A DNA stretch of 64,000 nt, from NCBI GenBank assembly GCA_007922305.1, contig ML677373.1, positions 20,109,348-20,173,347 on the forward strand, written 5' to 3'. The notes below the pieces were generated by a model, which had not been told where the DNA came from, ran no database searches, and saw only the letters and a list, made by a program, of their open reading frames with translations. Made by a program: the position numbers and the translations under genes. Shown here in pieces: positions 34,916 to 62,350 of the stretch. The stretch's first letter is position 1, and each line of letters begins with the position of its first letter. The stretch comes from Dermatemys mawii (lineage: Eukaryota > Chordata > Testudines > Dermatemydidae).

Positions 34916-37719
34916 GCAATCTCTTTTTTCTTTCCCTTTGTATCTTATTTTGCTGTGTTCAAGAATGAATTGTTAATGAGTTGTAGGAAGCTAAGTAGCT
35001 TAATGCATTCGCTTTTTAACTCTGCAGACTTGAGTTCAAATCACACCTGAGCTCACAAATGAGAATTCCCTTCACAGCACTTACCCTGTAGCCTGTTTTT
35101 TATAGCTAACAAAGCTGCTCCTTTTGATTTTTGGAGCCCTGACAGTTCTCAGTTGTCTGTCTAGTATCTGTTCACGGGTGTTTGGTGCACACAACAACCA
35201 GTAGAATAAATGCTTATAAAATCTGCATCTCATGCCTCTTCTCCCTTCCCCTAATCTATCTACTATTGACCTTGCTTTACCCCATTCAAGATAGCAAACT
35301 GTTGACCTGGTCTCATTATTGGAGCTCATAAGCTTCTCTAAATTGTCCACTCATCTCATATGTGACCTAAATGGAAACTTTGACTATATGGGGACTATAC
35401 ATGCATGTCTTGCTGGACACATGAAAACAAATGAGAGAGGTGGGTGTGATTCTTAACTCACTCCTGCTGATGTAAAGCAGGAGTAACACCACTGACAGCT
35501 GGAGACTCATTAGAGGAGAGAGGAAAATCTGGTCTGATGTGTTCGGCATCTGGGATTGGTGAAGGTAGTTTCTGGGTAGTTAGCCAGGGATGTCTGTTTT
35601 CGCTGGTGAAATCAGCAGCTGATTGGAAGCCTCGGAACACATTTAAGAGCAATGGATCAGACCTAATTCCTCCTGATACATTTGTTAGTTACAGGTGTGT
35701 TTGTGTGGTTTTTTTAATTGAACGATTCCTGGATTTGGCCTATTTTTCTGCAGTGTACAAAAGTCACCAGTAGAAGGAGCTCTAACTTTGCGAACATGAA
35801 ATCATGCACTGAAATAACTACACTAATTGGAAGCTAAATCTCCAAGTCCTTCCCTTGTAACCCATTCTCTGCTATAACAGGAGTGAAAAGCTGGGGGGGG
35901 GGGAGGGGGAAAGAACCACCACCAGTATGCAGAGCTCTTTTGAGCACTGCTTGAAAATAGAGAACTAGATAACTGTGCTTTCTATAGAGAGCTGCTTTGG
36001 TAGAAAAGCTCAAAGTGGAAACCCTTGATGCAATCAAGACTTGAACCAGGCACCTATTCTTTGGTTTCTTACCTTTATTACATTAAAATATTGGAGGAAG
36101 CTTTAATAAAAGACAAAATAAATCAAACTCTCTCAAACGGAAAAACTGGAGATCTGTCTTGCTTCCCGACTCAGGGTTAGCAAAGAGTTACCACTAACAA
36201 TTGCCACAGAATCACTGAGAGGATGTTCGCTTTACCAAACACAGCTCTGATTACTCCAAAGGATAATTGCAGTCTGCTGTGGACCAGTTTAGTATGTTGA
36301 CATTTAGCCAATTTTAAAAAAAGATTCTGGAGTTGGGTAAGTTTAAAGTACAGTCCCATGGGGAAGATAGGTGGGATGGGGACAGACTTAATTAAGCTAG
36401 AGTTAAGGTTAATCTTCATTTTGCACCCATTATCACTATTGAAAACTCACTGGCTTAAAATGGCAAATTTCAGCTAGCAATGAAACTAATGCTGAGGTAG
36501 CTTGCTGAAAGCTGGTTAAGAACTCTAGTTGAAATCCATGTGTCTTGTTTGTAAAGGCTTAATGCATCAAATGCAATCTGAGTTAAATTCTGAGCTAACA
36601 GGTGTCAAACATTCTATCAAGCACATCGCTGAATACAGTGGTGTTGATAATATGGCATGAATCATTGGAAAATAACACTCAAGTTCTCAACTGCTTCTAT
36701 TAGGCTGCCAAAAAGCTCAGCTCCATCATTCTGACCACTTAAAAAATGGAGCGGGTTGGTAAAATTTCAATTAACAAGCTATTCTTTAGCCTCATCCTAG
36801 GGAGGGGAAGAGGACAGCTTATCTAAGGCCTTTTGAGGGGCTGGCATGTTTAGTTTTGGTCTCCAGTTCCTACAATACACTTTGAAATCTGCAGAGGTGC
36901 TAGAGAGAATGAATTATGAAGCTGTTGCTAGCTTCCTCTGTGTTTGGATGACTGCTTTACAATTGCTTGAAAGTTGGTTTTTAAAGCTGTTATTCTGTGC
37001 CTACCTTAACCTGAGATAGAGCCCCTTGTTTAGCCATGCTCTTGGCTGAGTGGATTTAACAGTGCTGCATCTTTGTCAAGCTCTTTATCTTTTGCAGAGC
37101 CTCACTGCTGGGGCCTAAATAATATGAATGCTAAGTTGCCTCTCCTTTACAACCCACAGCATGATTTCTCTTCCTCCCCCACAATAACACCAGCTGAAAA
37201 TGCAAATATTTGGCTCTGGGCAGTGGGCCTTGTGACACTCAACTCACCTGGAGCTGCTTGTCATGTTACCCAAGGCAGGTGGAGGTGTTTCTGACTGCAT
37301 GAGTAGTAGACAGGTTGGGCCATGCTGGCCTCATGTGCCTTCTTGACTTTAAAGTGACTGATGCTGCCCTAGCTTGCAGTGATGAAGGACACATTTACTC
37401 AAACGCATGAACTGTCTCACAGACCCTGGCCGTGCTAAGCACATTTTCCTTTCAGAAATGCTTTACTCAAGCCTCCTTCTTGGATCCAGTTGTGGGGTGT
37501 CTCAAGGACAGGACTCTGCAAATGTTCACCCTGTGCACTAAAGTGTTAGTAGAGCAGTCTTGCTGGGCAGAGTCACCATAAAAGTCCAGTAGGAATCTGA
37601 GCCCTTCCAAAGAGCTTCCCCTCTCCATCCAACAGGCTTGTGTATGTGAAAATTATCAGCAATTAAAAGTCACCTGCTGGCTCCCAGGAGCTCTTCCCTG
37701 CCTCAAAGAATTGAAGGCT
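34916..37719. other. Convergent intergenic region and likely FAM20A 3'UTR
   Basis: Separates the 3' ends of PRKAR1A (plus) and FAM20A (minus). On the minus strand, AATAAA (TTTATT at 36074-36079) and ATTAAA (TTTAAT at 36102-36107) are candidate FAM20A poly(A) signals, giving a 3'UTR of about 1.6 kb. The sequence at 34990-35045 ('aagctaagtagcttaatgca' then 'gagttcaaatc') resembles a tRNA-like SINE head but lacks a good cloverleaf. Confidence 0.45.
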
Positions 37720-52102
<14,383 letters not shown>

Positions 52103-52254
52103 CTGAAAAACACGACATTGTACACGTCACTGAATGCAAATCCTGTAACTGTGAATCCAAAACAAGGAGATTGCTGGTTTTTAAACCCTAACCCACAGCT
52201 CCACATTATATAGAGTTTTCCAGACAGAGATAGCAAATTGCCTTACAACAATGG

Positions 52255-52400
52255 GTAAGGATTATGATCTTGATTTTACAGGTGGGGAAACTGAGGCACG
52301 GGGGGGAGGGTGACCTTGTCAGAGATTACCCAGCAAGACTGTGGCACAATTGGAACCTGAATCCAGATCTCCTAAGTCATGTCTCAAGGGCCCATGAAGC
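52255..52400 (-). repeat. MIR/CORE-SINE fragment
   Basis: Contains 'gattttacaggtggggaaac', 'tgaggcacgg' and 'gaacctgaatccagatctcc', the inverse MIR order. Confidence 0.6.
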
Positions 52401-53029
52401 TGGGTGGTTTCAGTTCACAGGGGTTTGTGTGGACATATATTTTGGTTATGATCTGTAGAATTTTTGCACTTCCCTTGCCTACCACTCCATGCTCTCTCTC
52501 CTGTCCAAAGTTTTACTCTGAGGGTTGGATTTAAAAACTCCCCAAAATTCAAAGCCTAACTCAGTGGCAACAGCAGAATCATGGCTGGTGTTGGCTGGGA
52601 ATCCTGGGGAATCGGAGGTGTCACACGCCTTCAGGGTCGAGCCCTAAATCTGCCCAAGCTTGCTCAAATAAAGGATTCCCCTCCTCTCCTCACCCTGATT
52701 CAGCAGCATCAGCAAACCTGCTTTGAGTCACTGCTCTGTAACTTACCAGCCATATTCCGCATGGTTTGAGATTCATCACAATCGTTTCGCCGGGCTCTAG
52801 TCATAATAAAGTACATTAGGGCCAAGGCCAGTGGGAAATTCTGTGGCTTAATTCATTAATGCCTGAAAAACACCCTGAGGTCTGCAGAAGGCTGGTTCTA
52901 ATGAAAGGCCAAGTGTCTATTCTATTTTATACAGTTTCTTACACCGTGTTCATCTCCAGTACTGGATTAAGCAACATGACTAACATCTGCCACATGTGGT
53001 TTATTCTTGGATCATGTCCCCAGGAGATC

Positions 53030-53030
<1 letters not shown>

Positions 53031-53063
<33 letters not shown>

Positions 53064-53087
53064 CAGGAGGGGTGTGTGTGTGTGTGT
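53031..53087. repeat. Two (GT)n tracts flanking a short unique spacer
   Basis: GT units at 53031-53060 and 53071-53087, separated by CCCCAGGAGG. The same CCCCAGGAG stands just before the first tract, suggesting a local duplication. Confidence 0.85.
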
Positions 53088-53199
53088 AGTTGGTTGGCAA
53101 ACACATCTTCTGTTGTGTAAGAAACTTTGGGATTTCAACAAGTTTGTCTATGGGACAAAAGCCCAACTTTCAAATATTTCAAATATTTCAAATATTTCC

Positions 53200-53535
53200 A
53201 TGGAATGAAATTCCTAAGAGCAACAACAAAGTGTTCAGGATCCATTGAAATGGCTCATTTTGATCATATCTTTTTGCTTTTGGAACATTAAAAAAAATTA
53301 TATTGGTTTTAATATAAAATAACTTAAATGTCTAAACAATAATCTTTTCAAAATGAAAAAAAATCAAACCTCCTTGCTCTGAAAATGTCAGGATGAGACA
53401 TTTCAACAAACGCTTTTCCAATTTTTTTCAAAATGATATTTTGTTGCAATTGATACATCGGGACCAGTTTTGATTTAGTCTAAATGGTATTTTCTGATGA
53501 AAAACAGCTTCATCAGAAGTTTTCTGACTGGCTCT
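53200..53535. repeat. AT-rich interspersed repeat, copy 1
   Basis: Contains phrases such as 'tttcaaaatgatattttgtt', 'attttctgatgaaaaacagc' and a terminal 'gactggctct'. A second sequence at 61240-61575 has the same style and ends 'caccagctct'. The transposon class is unknown. Confidence 0.45.
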
Positions 53536-56500
53536 ATGCAGCAGAGTGTTTTATTTTGGTAGAGATTTAGTTTTCTTGTCTTTATTCCCACCTCACGAGA
53601 TCATTGAGATTTCACCATTCCCCATGTTGCTCTCCCTTTCACCTTCTTTTCACCCTAGTTCTTGCCCTACACAACCCTCAGATGGAGTATGTGTGGATGA
53701 AATGTCCCCTCGTCTAACTGATTCTGCTCCAATCAGGGGCCAGAGTGGAACACGGAGGTGGTAAAATTTAGCCGGCCCCAGTGTGAGCGTAGAATTCTCA
53801 AAGTGCACACACACGGCACGGAGAACTAATCCTGGGTGACATATACAAAGGAAGCAAGGGCAAATTAGGAAAAACCACACAGGACTGTGAATGGCAGCTT
53901 TCCAGACTTCTAGTTTATGCTCATTTGCTGGCTTTTGTATCCACAAAACAGAGCTCTTCCCGGGGATACAAGGGAATCGCCCTTGCTAGGGTATATGTTC
54001 CTTTGCAGTGCCCAATAAAGAAGAGAAAATGGCACTTAAATAGTGTTTCTTTGCCAATGCTGAGTCGGAGCCTCGCAGAACATCTTGTAAAATGTCTGCA
54101 TCTCCCCCCCCCCCCCCGCAATGCACGAGGGAATTATTGACCTGGCTTTGGCGTGCCTCAGAGCTTGTAACACACACTGCAACTAACAGCCAATTTAATG
54201 AGGCTTTCAGAAAACTGTCATTCTAAACACAGACCTTGAACACGTAACCTCTCTGGAGGGATGCGCCGGCCCAGTCAGAGGAGGTCTGGCCTTGTCTTAG
54301 TGACTGATGCAAAGGGCCCCTTGTTAGCTCAGCTACACTGCTCTGGAGATTCTCTCTCCATCATCCCTTTCACACGCTCTCCAGTGATTGAACAAAGGCA
54401 GTGCTGGTGTTTGTGGTGACCAGGAAGCGACCCCAGCACTGGCAAGAGGTAGCTACTCCAGGGTGCACCTAGATCTGTTTGACTCTCATGGCACATACCA
54501 TCACCTCCGTTCTGCCACAGTGTTCAAACCCTTTTCCGGCTTGAATCCGCAGTTCCTCCTCAGGCAAATCTTCCACGGGAGTCACCTGGAGTTTGGCCTG
54601 GGGGTATTTGGCACTGTTTCCTGAGCAGACACAGGCCATCTCTACATTTCTTCCTGCTACACCCAGAGCAAGCTGCAGGACTGACTGTATGTGAACTGTC
54701 ACATAGGGTAGGGACTCCGCAGCCATAGCACTGCCATGCATTTGCTGGGTTTAGTCTAGCTCCTGCTGGGAGATGGCTCTCGTGTCATTAAAAACCAAAG
54801 CACAGCTGTGAGAGGTTTCGTTTGGGAGAGGCCTAACAGTCGAACCACAGGCCTGTTCGAGCTGGACTGCCAAAGCTTTGCCAGAGTTTTACACAACACC
54901 TGTCCACTGACCACCTGGGTGTTACCCACCTCTCCCCCATACCATTCCTACTCCTCACAATCAGTGCAGAACTAGCGCTGCTAGGTTTTCCCCTCCATTT
55001 GTCTGTGTTGTTTAGTGAGCCAAGTGGGAATGTTCAGCCAATCCTCCCTGAGATGGAGCACAGAGACCTGCGGAGAGTAGTGCTGGTTTAATACTGCACC
55101 ACATGGTTCATAGCTTCTTCCTGGGGGACAATCAGCGGGAAGGTGCAAGGGAGGAAGTGAACTCCTGTGAAGTGTTCTCAGCTAATTGCTCTGTCAGGGA
55201 TAGGAGGGCACGGCATCTTCTTCTCTACCATTGAAGGAAAGGGGCTAAGTTTGCTTCCCAGAATCTACAGAACTCCCTAGAGTACAGGGGATCTGTTGGA
55301 GAATGAGGATCTCCATGGGGAGGACCTGTCCCCCTTCACTGGCTTTGAGTCCCCATAATCTCCTATCAAGTCCTGGGGAGCAGGACTCCACACTAGGGTC
55401 CCCCTTTCCCCCCAACAAACCCTTAGAGAATCCCAGAGACCAGAAGGAATTCTGCTTAGAGGTCAATACAACCTGCAGCCACATCCGATTTTAAGGGGAT
55501 TCCTCTCGTGAGGTGGTTGCTACGAGGGATGGGGAACATGCAAAGTTAAAATGTTTCTGTTACATTTACAACTTGATCCCATCCTGCCTCCCCCTGTCTC
55601 CAGCTTCCATCCTTCCCAAAGTGTGGGTTCTGGTCCCTGGCGGGGGCTCTCTGTGGGGACAGGCCAGGAATAGGTGTGGGGAGCTGACCACTTTCCTTCC
55701 TCAGGGAAAGAGCCACCTTCTCGAGCAGAGAAAGGGTGTAAAAAGCATAGACAGTTCCTGGGTACTTCTCTTTTACCCTTCCTCCGTCTCCCCTGGACTT
55801 TTGTCATCGATACAGGACAGTCCCTTGCCCAGTAACTTCACTGCGTTTGTCCATGCAAACTACAGATTAGTGCCTAGGCTAATCATTGATCCAGGTGGCA
55901 TTCAACAGCTTACGCCTGCAATGCAGACCCCAATGTGACACCGTGGCATGTTCCAAACGCTGCTTTCCTCAGTCCTGAAGGAAAAATGAACATTCCACAT
56001 GTTCACTGGAAAGCCGGCCAGGCCATAAAAGAAGGAGGAGGAGGGAAGCCAATCTCTGCTAGGTAAACAAGTGAGGAGAGAAGGGGAAAAACAGACCAGT
56101 GAAAAACTCTAAATGGGCAGCAAACTCCCTCTTACAGCAGCCAGGGTCAGGAATACGAGGGGTCTTTAACTAGAGTCAATGGGGAACTAGCCAAGGTGGG
56201 TGAGAGGAAAGGAAAAAGGCCTGGAATGTGGTGCTTTGTTTCTAGGTAGTATTTTCATCGACAGGGCTCGAGTGTTTTGCAAAGGAGGGTCCGAATGTAC
56301 AAGGGATGATTAGTTTGGATGCCTGCCTTCTAGTTCTACCTTCATCTCATTGTAGACCTGAAGTCCTAGCATCCTTTTATGCCTATTGGCAGATGTTTCT
56401 GCTGCCTCTTGTCCGGAAGCGTTGCCTACAGTGGTGGGGATTATGCCACACAAGAGCTCTCCGGGAGTAATTATGTGCCAGTGAGATGGTTGCTCTTTCA

Positions 56501-57147
56501 CAAAGGACAGGGCCGGATTGTGAGCCACTGATGTCAATCAGGGTAGCACCCCTCACTTTAGGGCTGGTTAACCCCGTGGAGGCTCTGGCCTGGAATGAAA
56601 CTATCCCAAGGTCGAGCAAGAGCTTGGCCTTGGATTGCCTGGTGAGGAGGATCCAAGTGGGAGGGTCCCAGGGGCTGCTCTTGGGGTCATTCGGTAACTA
56701 GACAGGCAGCTGGACTCAGCTGTAACATAGGCTGTTGGCTTGGCTGGTAACACAGAGGCGCCCCAAGAAAATGTGTTCCAATGGCACCAGGAATGGCGGC
56801 AGCCCCCACCAAGCTCCACTGTTATTGCAGAACAGAGTGAGCCCTCCTAGAAGGAGAGCAAAGCAAATGCCCTCACTCCTCGGGGCTGGCCTCTGCTCTG
56901 CACCCTGGCAGCTGAATGGCGCTGTTGATTTAAAGCTGTCATTACCCAGACAAAGGAGAAGTGGTGACATATATTTGCAGTAACTGAAGCTAATTATATT
57001 CCTGCAAACAGCTGGAAGGCTGCCTGAACTCGGCAGGGAATTCCCAGCTGGCTAGAGCCAGTGTAGCCAGCTCTAGGCCACCACTGCCTGCCCAACCTGA
57101 TGTAGTCGGGGGGTGTTGGGGCCTGGGTTGGTGGAATGGCCCCTGTG

Positions 57148-57290
57148 GTTATGTCTACACTTCACTGAAGGGTTGTCTGTGGGACCTGGGCTTGTGGACT
57201 GGAAGTTTCCAAGCCCAACTTTGTGTGTCCACATTGCATGGTAAACCTGGGTTAACAGTTGCTGACCCCTGCTGAGGTGGAGCCAGAAGT
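57148..57290. repeat. GTCTACACT-type MITE fragment
   Basis: Begins GTTATGTCTACACTTCACTG, matching the ends of the related MITEs at 23222 and 57397. No second end was identified. Confidence 0.4.
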
Positions 57291-57392
57291 TAATCGATGT
57301 TTGGGATGAGCCGACTTCCTATCAGTGACATGAACTAAATGGATACAATGCTCTATCTTGTTGCATTACAGAATCAATGGGCAGAGCACACC

Positions 57393-57663
57393 TAGCCCTG
57401 GTCTGCACTGAGGGGGGGATCAATCTAAGAAATGCAACGTCATCTATGTGAATAGCGTAGCTGAAGTCGAAGTCTTTTGGTCTTCACGACGCTGAGTCGA
57501 CCGCTGCCGCTCCCCCGCCGACTCCGCCTTCGCTCTTTTCGGCCGTGGAGTACTGGAGTCGACAGGAGAGCGCTCGGGGATCGATTTATCGCGTCTAGAC
57601 TAGATGCAATAAATCAACCCCCGAAACATTGATCACTACCAGTTGTGTAGACCTGTCCCTAGT
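57393..57663. mobile_element. MITE of the GTCTACACT family, CpG-rich body
   Basis: Left end CTAGCCCTGGTCTGCACT and inverted right end CTAGGGACAGGTCTACAC match at most positions. The body contains many CpG and TCGA motifs ('ctgagtcgaccgctgccgct', 'gggatcgatttatcgcgtct'), unlike the surrounding intron. Retained CpG suggests a young copy. Confidence 0.65.
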
Positions 57664-59039
57664 ATAAAAAGCCCCATTCCAGAAACTGCCTGGGCTGAGC
57701 CCAGATGTACATTCCGTTTGGTGCCCCGGGAGGGAGGCAGTTGTGAGTTAATTCACGCTGAGTGTGTTCTCAGAATGCTTCCCATGTTTATGAGAACCAT
57801 ATATTTTATTTCCAAGTGACTCAGGAATAATCAATACACACTCCCCCAAAAGAATAAAAGACAAAGCGAAGTCAAACAAGGGCAAGTGACTGCCTGGGCA
57901 GCACGGCTTCACTTCTGACTGGGTAATAAATAAACGTCATAATCAGAAGCAAACTACAATAATTTCTTCACCACAGACAAAATAAGCTGCAAAGTGAAGG
58001 GAGTAGATTTATTACCAAATACGTAGTAGGAGCTGTGCCCCAGGTTAGAAGGCAGCAGAATAATGGGAGTGTTGCTGTAAGCAGCCAGCATTTAGTGTTA
58101 TGGGCTTTTGTTGGTGATGTAGGGTGTCATCAAATCAGCGACGTGATCGGATTCTGTTTAAAGTTCCCACAATGCACTTACTCCGGGCACATCCATCTTA
58201 GTTTCAAAATTCTAATATATTCCTGACATGATGCCCTGCTTTTAAAAATGTAATCATCACACTGCTGAGCACAATAGAGATTTGCATTGCTCCAGAACCT
58301 ATGCCGATTATATATATATATAGTCCCTCTATAGACCCTACATCTGAGAAACGCACATATCTGCTATAAGAGCTCAATTGGTGTTCACTCTGAGCATCTA
58401 ACTTGCTAAGGTGCTGATACAACAAGATAGTGTCTTGCTTGAGATTATTCCCAAAGCAAATTCCAAATCAGTGTCCATTCACAGGAACGGCAGCACAACC
58501 TGATAATGCTTGCATGCTTTTTACTTAGTTACCCTCAACTGTATTTCTCCAGCTTTTGTTGTGAATAAGTACAGCAACCTCAGTGCCTTGAGCTCCTGGT
58601 TTGCTCAGCTATGTCAAGGTGCAATGCAAAGCTATTAACAGCAAAGTGATCACTTGTACAAGATCCAGCTACACCCCGCACATCCTGGCGTTTATATGGC
58701 CGCTCCGTGAAGTGTCCTTTATACCAGCAGCAGCCAAAGCTACAGGAAAAGCCTCCCTTTGCCCCAAAACGTTTCTCAACTAAAGAAAATGCAGTGAGTA
58801 TCCACCGGGGCGAGACAATAGGTTCCTTCTCTCATCCCCTAATCAACATTTTAGTCGCTTTAACAATTGATGCCCTGCATGACTTCTACAGGTTCGGGTG
58901 TTTGTTTTTGGTTTGTTTCCCCCTCCCCCAGTTTTACACCTAATGACCGCTGAATGTTTTTAGTTATATGGTATGTCCATGTTGTGCATGTATTTATATA
59001 TGTTTGTTTTGTTATGGCTTTACATTTTATATAAAACCA

Positions 59040-59400
59040 ATAAAAATAAAGTAAAAAATCTGAGCCTAAGGGATTTAGGACCCTAAGTTCCTTTGTCAAA
59101 AGTGACTTAGTCAGTGGGATTGTCCAATGTGCCTAAATGAGTTAAGTGTCTAAGTGCCATTGATTTTCAACAGATGTCTAATCTATTTAAATACTTTTGC
59201 ATTCTCACTCTTAGGCATATCCTCAAACATATTTAGGTGCCTAACTCCCATTGAAATCAACAGGTGCTTAAATAACTTTGAGGATCCGGGCCTTAGGAAA
59301 ATTAATGGGACTTTAGTACCCAAGTGCCTAAATCACTTTTGAAAATGGGACTAAGGCTCCAGAATTGTATAGGCACTATTGAAAAATTACACTCTATGTA
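59040..59400. repeat. Old interspersed repeat with GTGCCTAA motifs
   Basis: Phrases such as 'ttaggtgcctaactcccatt' and 'gaaatcaacaggtgcttaaa', 'taactttgaggatccgggcc' are typical of a dispersed amniote repeat. A fragment also lies at 46677-46715. It has no coding potential and the family was not identified. Confidence 0.45.
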
Positions 59401-61239
59401 TGCAAGCCAAGTGCGTTTGCCAAAAGGTAGTAAGCCCAGGTGAGTCCATAGTGTTGGAGGAGACAGGACCGGAGTGAATACCTGGAGTCGTCTGTTATTC
59501 TGAGCTTCTGTGGACCCAGGTGATCACTAATGCAGCAGGAAGCTGTGTGAGCAATGGAAATGTAGTTTTGACAGCTACCTGAGGCTGAGGGTGGGGTTGC
59601 CCTGACTAGATCAGGTGAGGGAGATGATTGCATAGGAGCTATGAAACTTTCAGCCGCTCCACTCAAAGGGGGGGCTATAAACTGGCATTCTGGGAGTGAT
59701 CTTGGGCCCAGTTCAGTGTGACTCCCGTTGAGCTAAAGATAACAGCTGCTTTTGTGAAGCTAATTTCTGGCCCAGGGCTGGTTAGTTACAACAAACTGGT
59801 TGTTGTAATGCGCAGGATTGGGGCTATGTCTGTGCAACTGATGAATGCCATGTGAGGTTATGAACCCTATAGGTATGGGTCAGGCTGCACACTCAGCAAT
59901 GGTCTGTTTGCCTCCAGGATGGGTTGAAAAGTCCAAAGGCTGGTGGCAAAAGAATAACAATAGAGGGGATTTGGCTCTTAAGTACCCAATTGTTGGAAAT
60001 CAGTTCGCTCTTGACAAAGGACTGGTAACTGTCCAGGAGAACTGGTTTAGCAGGGGCCAAGTCACCGTGGCAACAAAGTCACATGACAGGAGTTTGGGTT
60101 CCTATGGGAAACCTGGCAAGAGTGTCACCTGACATGGGAGGGTAGGGGGCGCTGAAGATTTTAAAAGGGTAGCGGCTGATCTGCTAACTTGGGGAGGAGG
60201 GTCCATATTCTCCAGTCCAGGAGGGAGAGGTTGCGTTGCAGTCTGACATGGGCAGGGCCTTCCTGCCCAATTCTTGAGCAAAGATGGCCCCAAGGACTCT
60301 GGCCAGTCCAAGAGCCTCAGACCACAGTGCAAAGAGTGATGAGGAAACTGAGGCAAGGCCATGTGTTTAGTGTTCATAGTTTGTATGATCTGAATTCTTC
60401 TGTGCGTGCTTTAAATATAAAAGAGCATAAAAATGTTAGATTGGGCAAAGCGTGTGTGTGTTGAGTGCCCACAATTAATGCTTGCCCCTGAGAGAGTTCA
60501 ACTGTAAACCAGAAGCTTTGCACCTTTGGGGTGGAGTTCTGGAAGAGGGGTGTTTAAGTATTGGGGAGTCGGAAGGCTCCATCCTGCACCCAGAGGGCTA
60601 GGTGCTGGAGAGCGAGCTCCAACATCCTGAGAATGCATGTAGGGACCCCCCAAGAATGAGGCAGTAGCTGGACTCCAGTCAAGCTCCAGGACACCCCAGA
60701 GCGCAAAGGTTTGGATTCCCCTCACAGCAGATCTCGTGAGTGGAAGGAAGTGGTTCTTGCTAGGATCTATGTAGCAGTGTGTGGAGATTTTTAAAACTCT
60801 GTTGCAAGGGTTTATGCTTTTGCTCGTAAAGTGTAAAGTAGGAGCAGATCTGGTAGTTTATCTGGGGTATGAATTAGATAGCAGGCATGAAAGAGCAGCT
60901 CCGGAGCCTGTGTACCTCCAACACAGGAACTGATATTTAAGCTGACCTGGGTGTTGGTTTTGTGATAAGGATAACCATTCACTAAGCATTAGCTAAAGGC
61001 AATCAACCCCTTTCTCATGTGATCTTCTTTGGTCTGAACATTTTAGGATTGGGTAGCGTGACATAGAATAAACTGCATCTCTCTAGACATCTATGAACGA
61101 TTTTCACTCTCCAGCTGAGTGGTCCAGCTGACTTCTCCAGAATACCAGGTCCCACCCCCAGCCACTGCCAGAAACTGGTCTCCTGCCCCACAAGAAATTT
61201 TGAGACTTTGAATTTTTTTCTCATCCTGAAGCAGGCCGC

Positions 61240-61575
61240 AACACTGAAATGTCAACATTTTTCATGAACCGATAGTCTTAAAAAAATCCCTTGAAGCATT
61301 TTGACCTTTCCACATTTTTAACTTTTATGGTTTAGTCTAAATAAACTAAAATTCCAAACCGAAAAGTGGTTTCCAACAGACAAACAGAATGTTTCACGTA
61401 GACAATGTCGACCCAGGGCATTTTAACCATTTCAAAACTGTTTTTCTCCCCAAGAATGTTCCAAATTTTGTAGTTTTGGCAAACCTGTCCCTTTCCTAGG
61501 AACTGTTTCGATGTCGATGAATCAGCATTTTCCAACGTAAAAATGGTTTGTTGGAAAATTCCCCACCAGCTCTCC
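61240..61575. repeat. AT-rich interspersed repeat, copy 2
   Basis: Resembles 53200-53535 in composition and in the terminal 'ccagctct'. Contains 'ggtttgttggaaaattcccc' near its right end. Boundaries are approximate. Confidence 0.45.
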
Positions 61576-62142
61576 TCACGCCCTCACTCAACTCCTTTCC
61601 TGTACTTTCCTTTCCCATCCCCTCGTTCTTCCTGCCCACACCCCCTCTTTCCTCTCTCTCGCCTCACAAACTGCTGTACACAGCACGCAGAGCAGACGGT
61701 TGCCAGTTTACTCCCCCTGCCTTTCTCTGCACAACTGTCACTTCTGAAAGCCTGCCCGGCTGCGTTGCTGCAGTTCCTTCCCAGCCAGGGCCAGGCTTTC
61801 TTGCTGTGACTGCAAGTGAGTGGGTGGAGGGGGAGGGCCGGAGCTTCCAGTGGTCCAGAAAAACTGTGGGCCACAGGAAGATGGTTGGGACTGCAGTGAT
61901 AACAAAGAGGTGGCTTCCTCAGTCTTCTGAGACGGGACCCAGAGTCTGGCCTGGAGGAACACATGCAACATCACATGGTGTATTGTCATATACGCCATGG
62001 CAAAGGGTGTAATTACAGGAAAATGTGCCCTGCAAGGACAAAAGGACAAAGTCAGCGCCAACATATGTGGGCACTCCTCTGATTAACTTCCCTGGGACTT
62101 GTACCCGCTGGGGCTGGAATTGGGCCCAGAGTATCTCGGCGA

Positions 62143-62350
62143 GAAGGAATGTGGTCTAATGGTTAGGAAGTATCATCAGTGAGCATGCCAGGCATTGTTC
62201 CCCGCTCTGCCACTGTCTCGGTCACTTCGCCTCTTACTGCCTCAGTTTGCCGGTGTGGAACCTGAGCAGAAGGAACATCACAGGGAAGCGGGCGGCATGG
62301 CTCACTAATGTCTCTGAAGTGTGTTGAGATCCTTAGGGAAAAGGCTCCGT
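62143..62350 (+). repeat. Near-complete MIR SINE
   Basis: The tRNA-like start 'tgtggtctaatggttaggaa', core 'ctctgccactgtctcggtca', 'cttactgcctcagtttgccg' and end 'tgaagtgtgttgagatcctt' appear in the right order and spacing for a full MIR. Confidence 0.65.

Noticed and set aside
34990..35050. tRNA-like sequence with a GAGTTCAAATC B-box-like motif
   Set aside because: The acceptor stem and anticodon arm do not fold into a normal cloverleaf. At best it is an old SINE head, not a tRNA gene.
61548..62012. 154-codon Pro/Ser/Leu-rich frame and its minus-strand counterpart
   Set aside because: Low-complexity composition from CT-rich sequence. No evidence of an exon.
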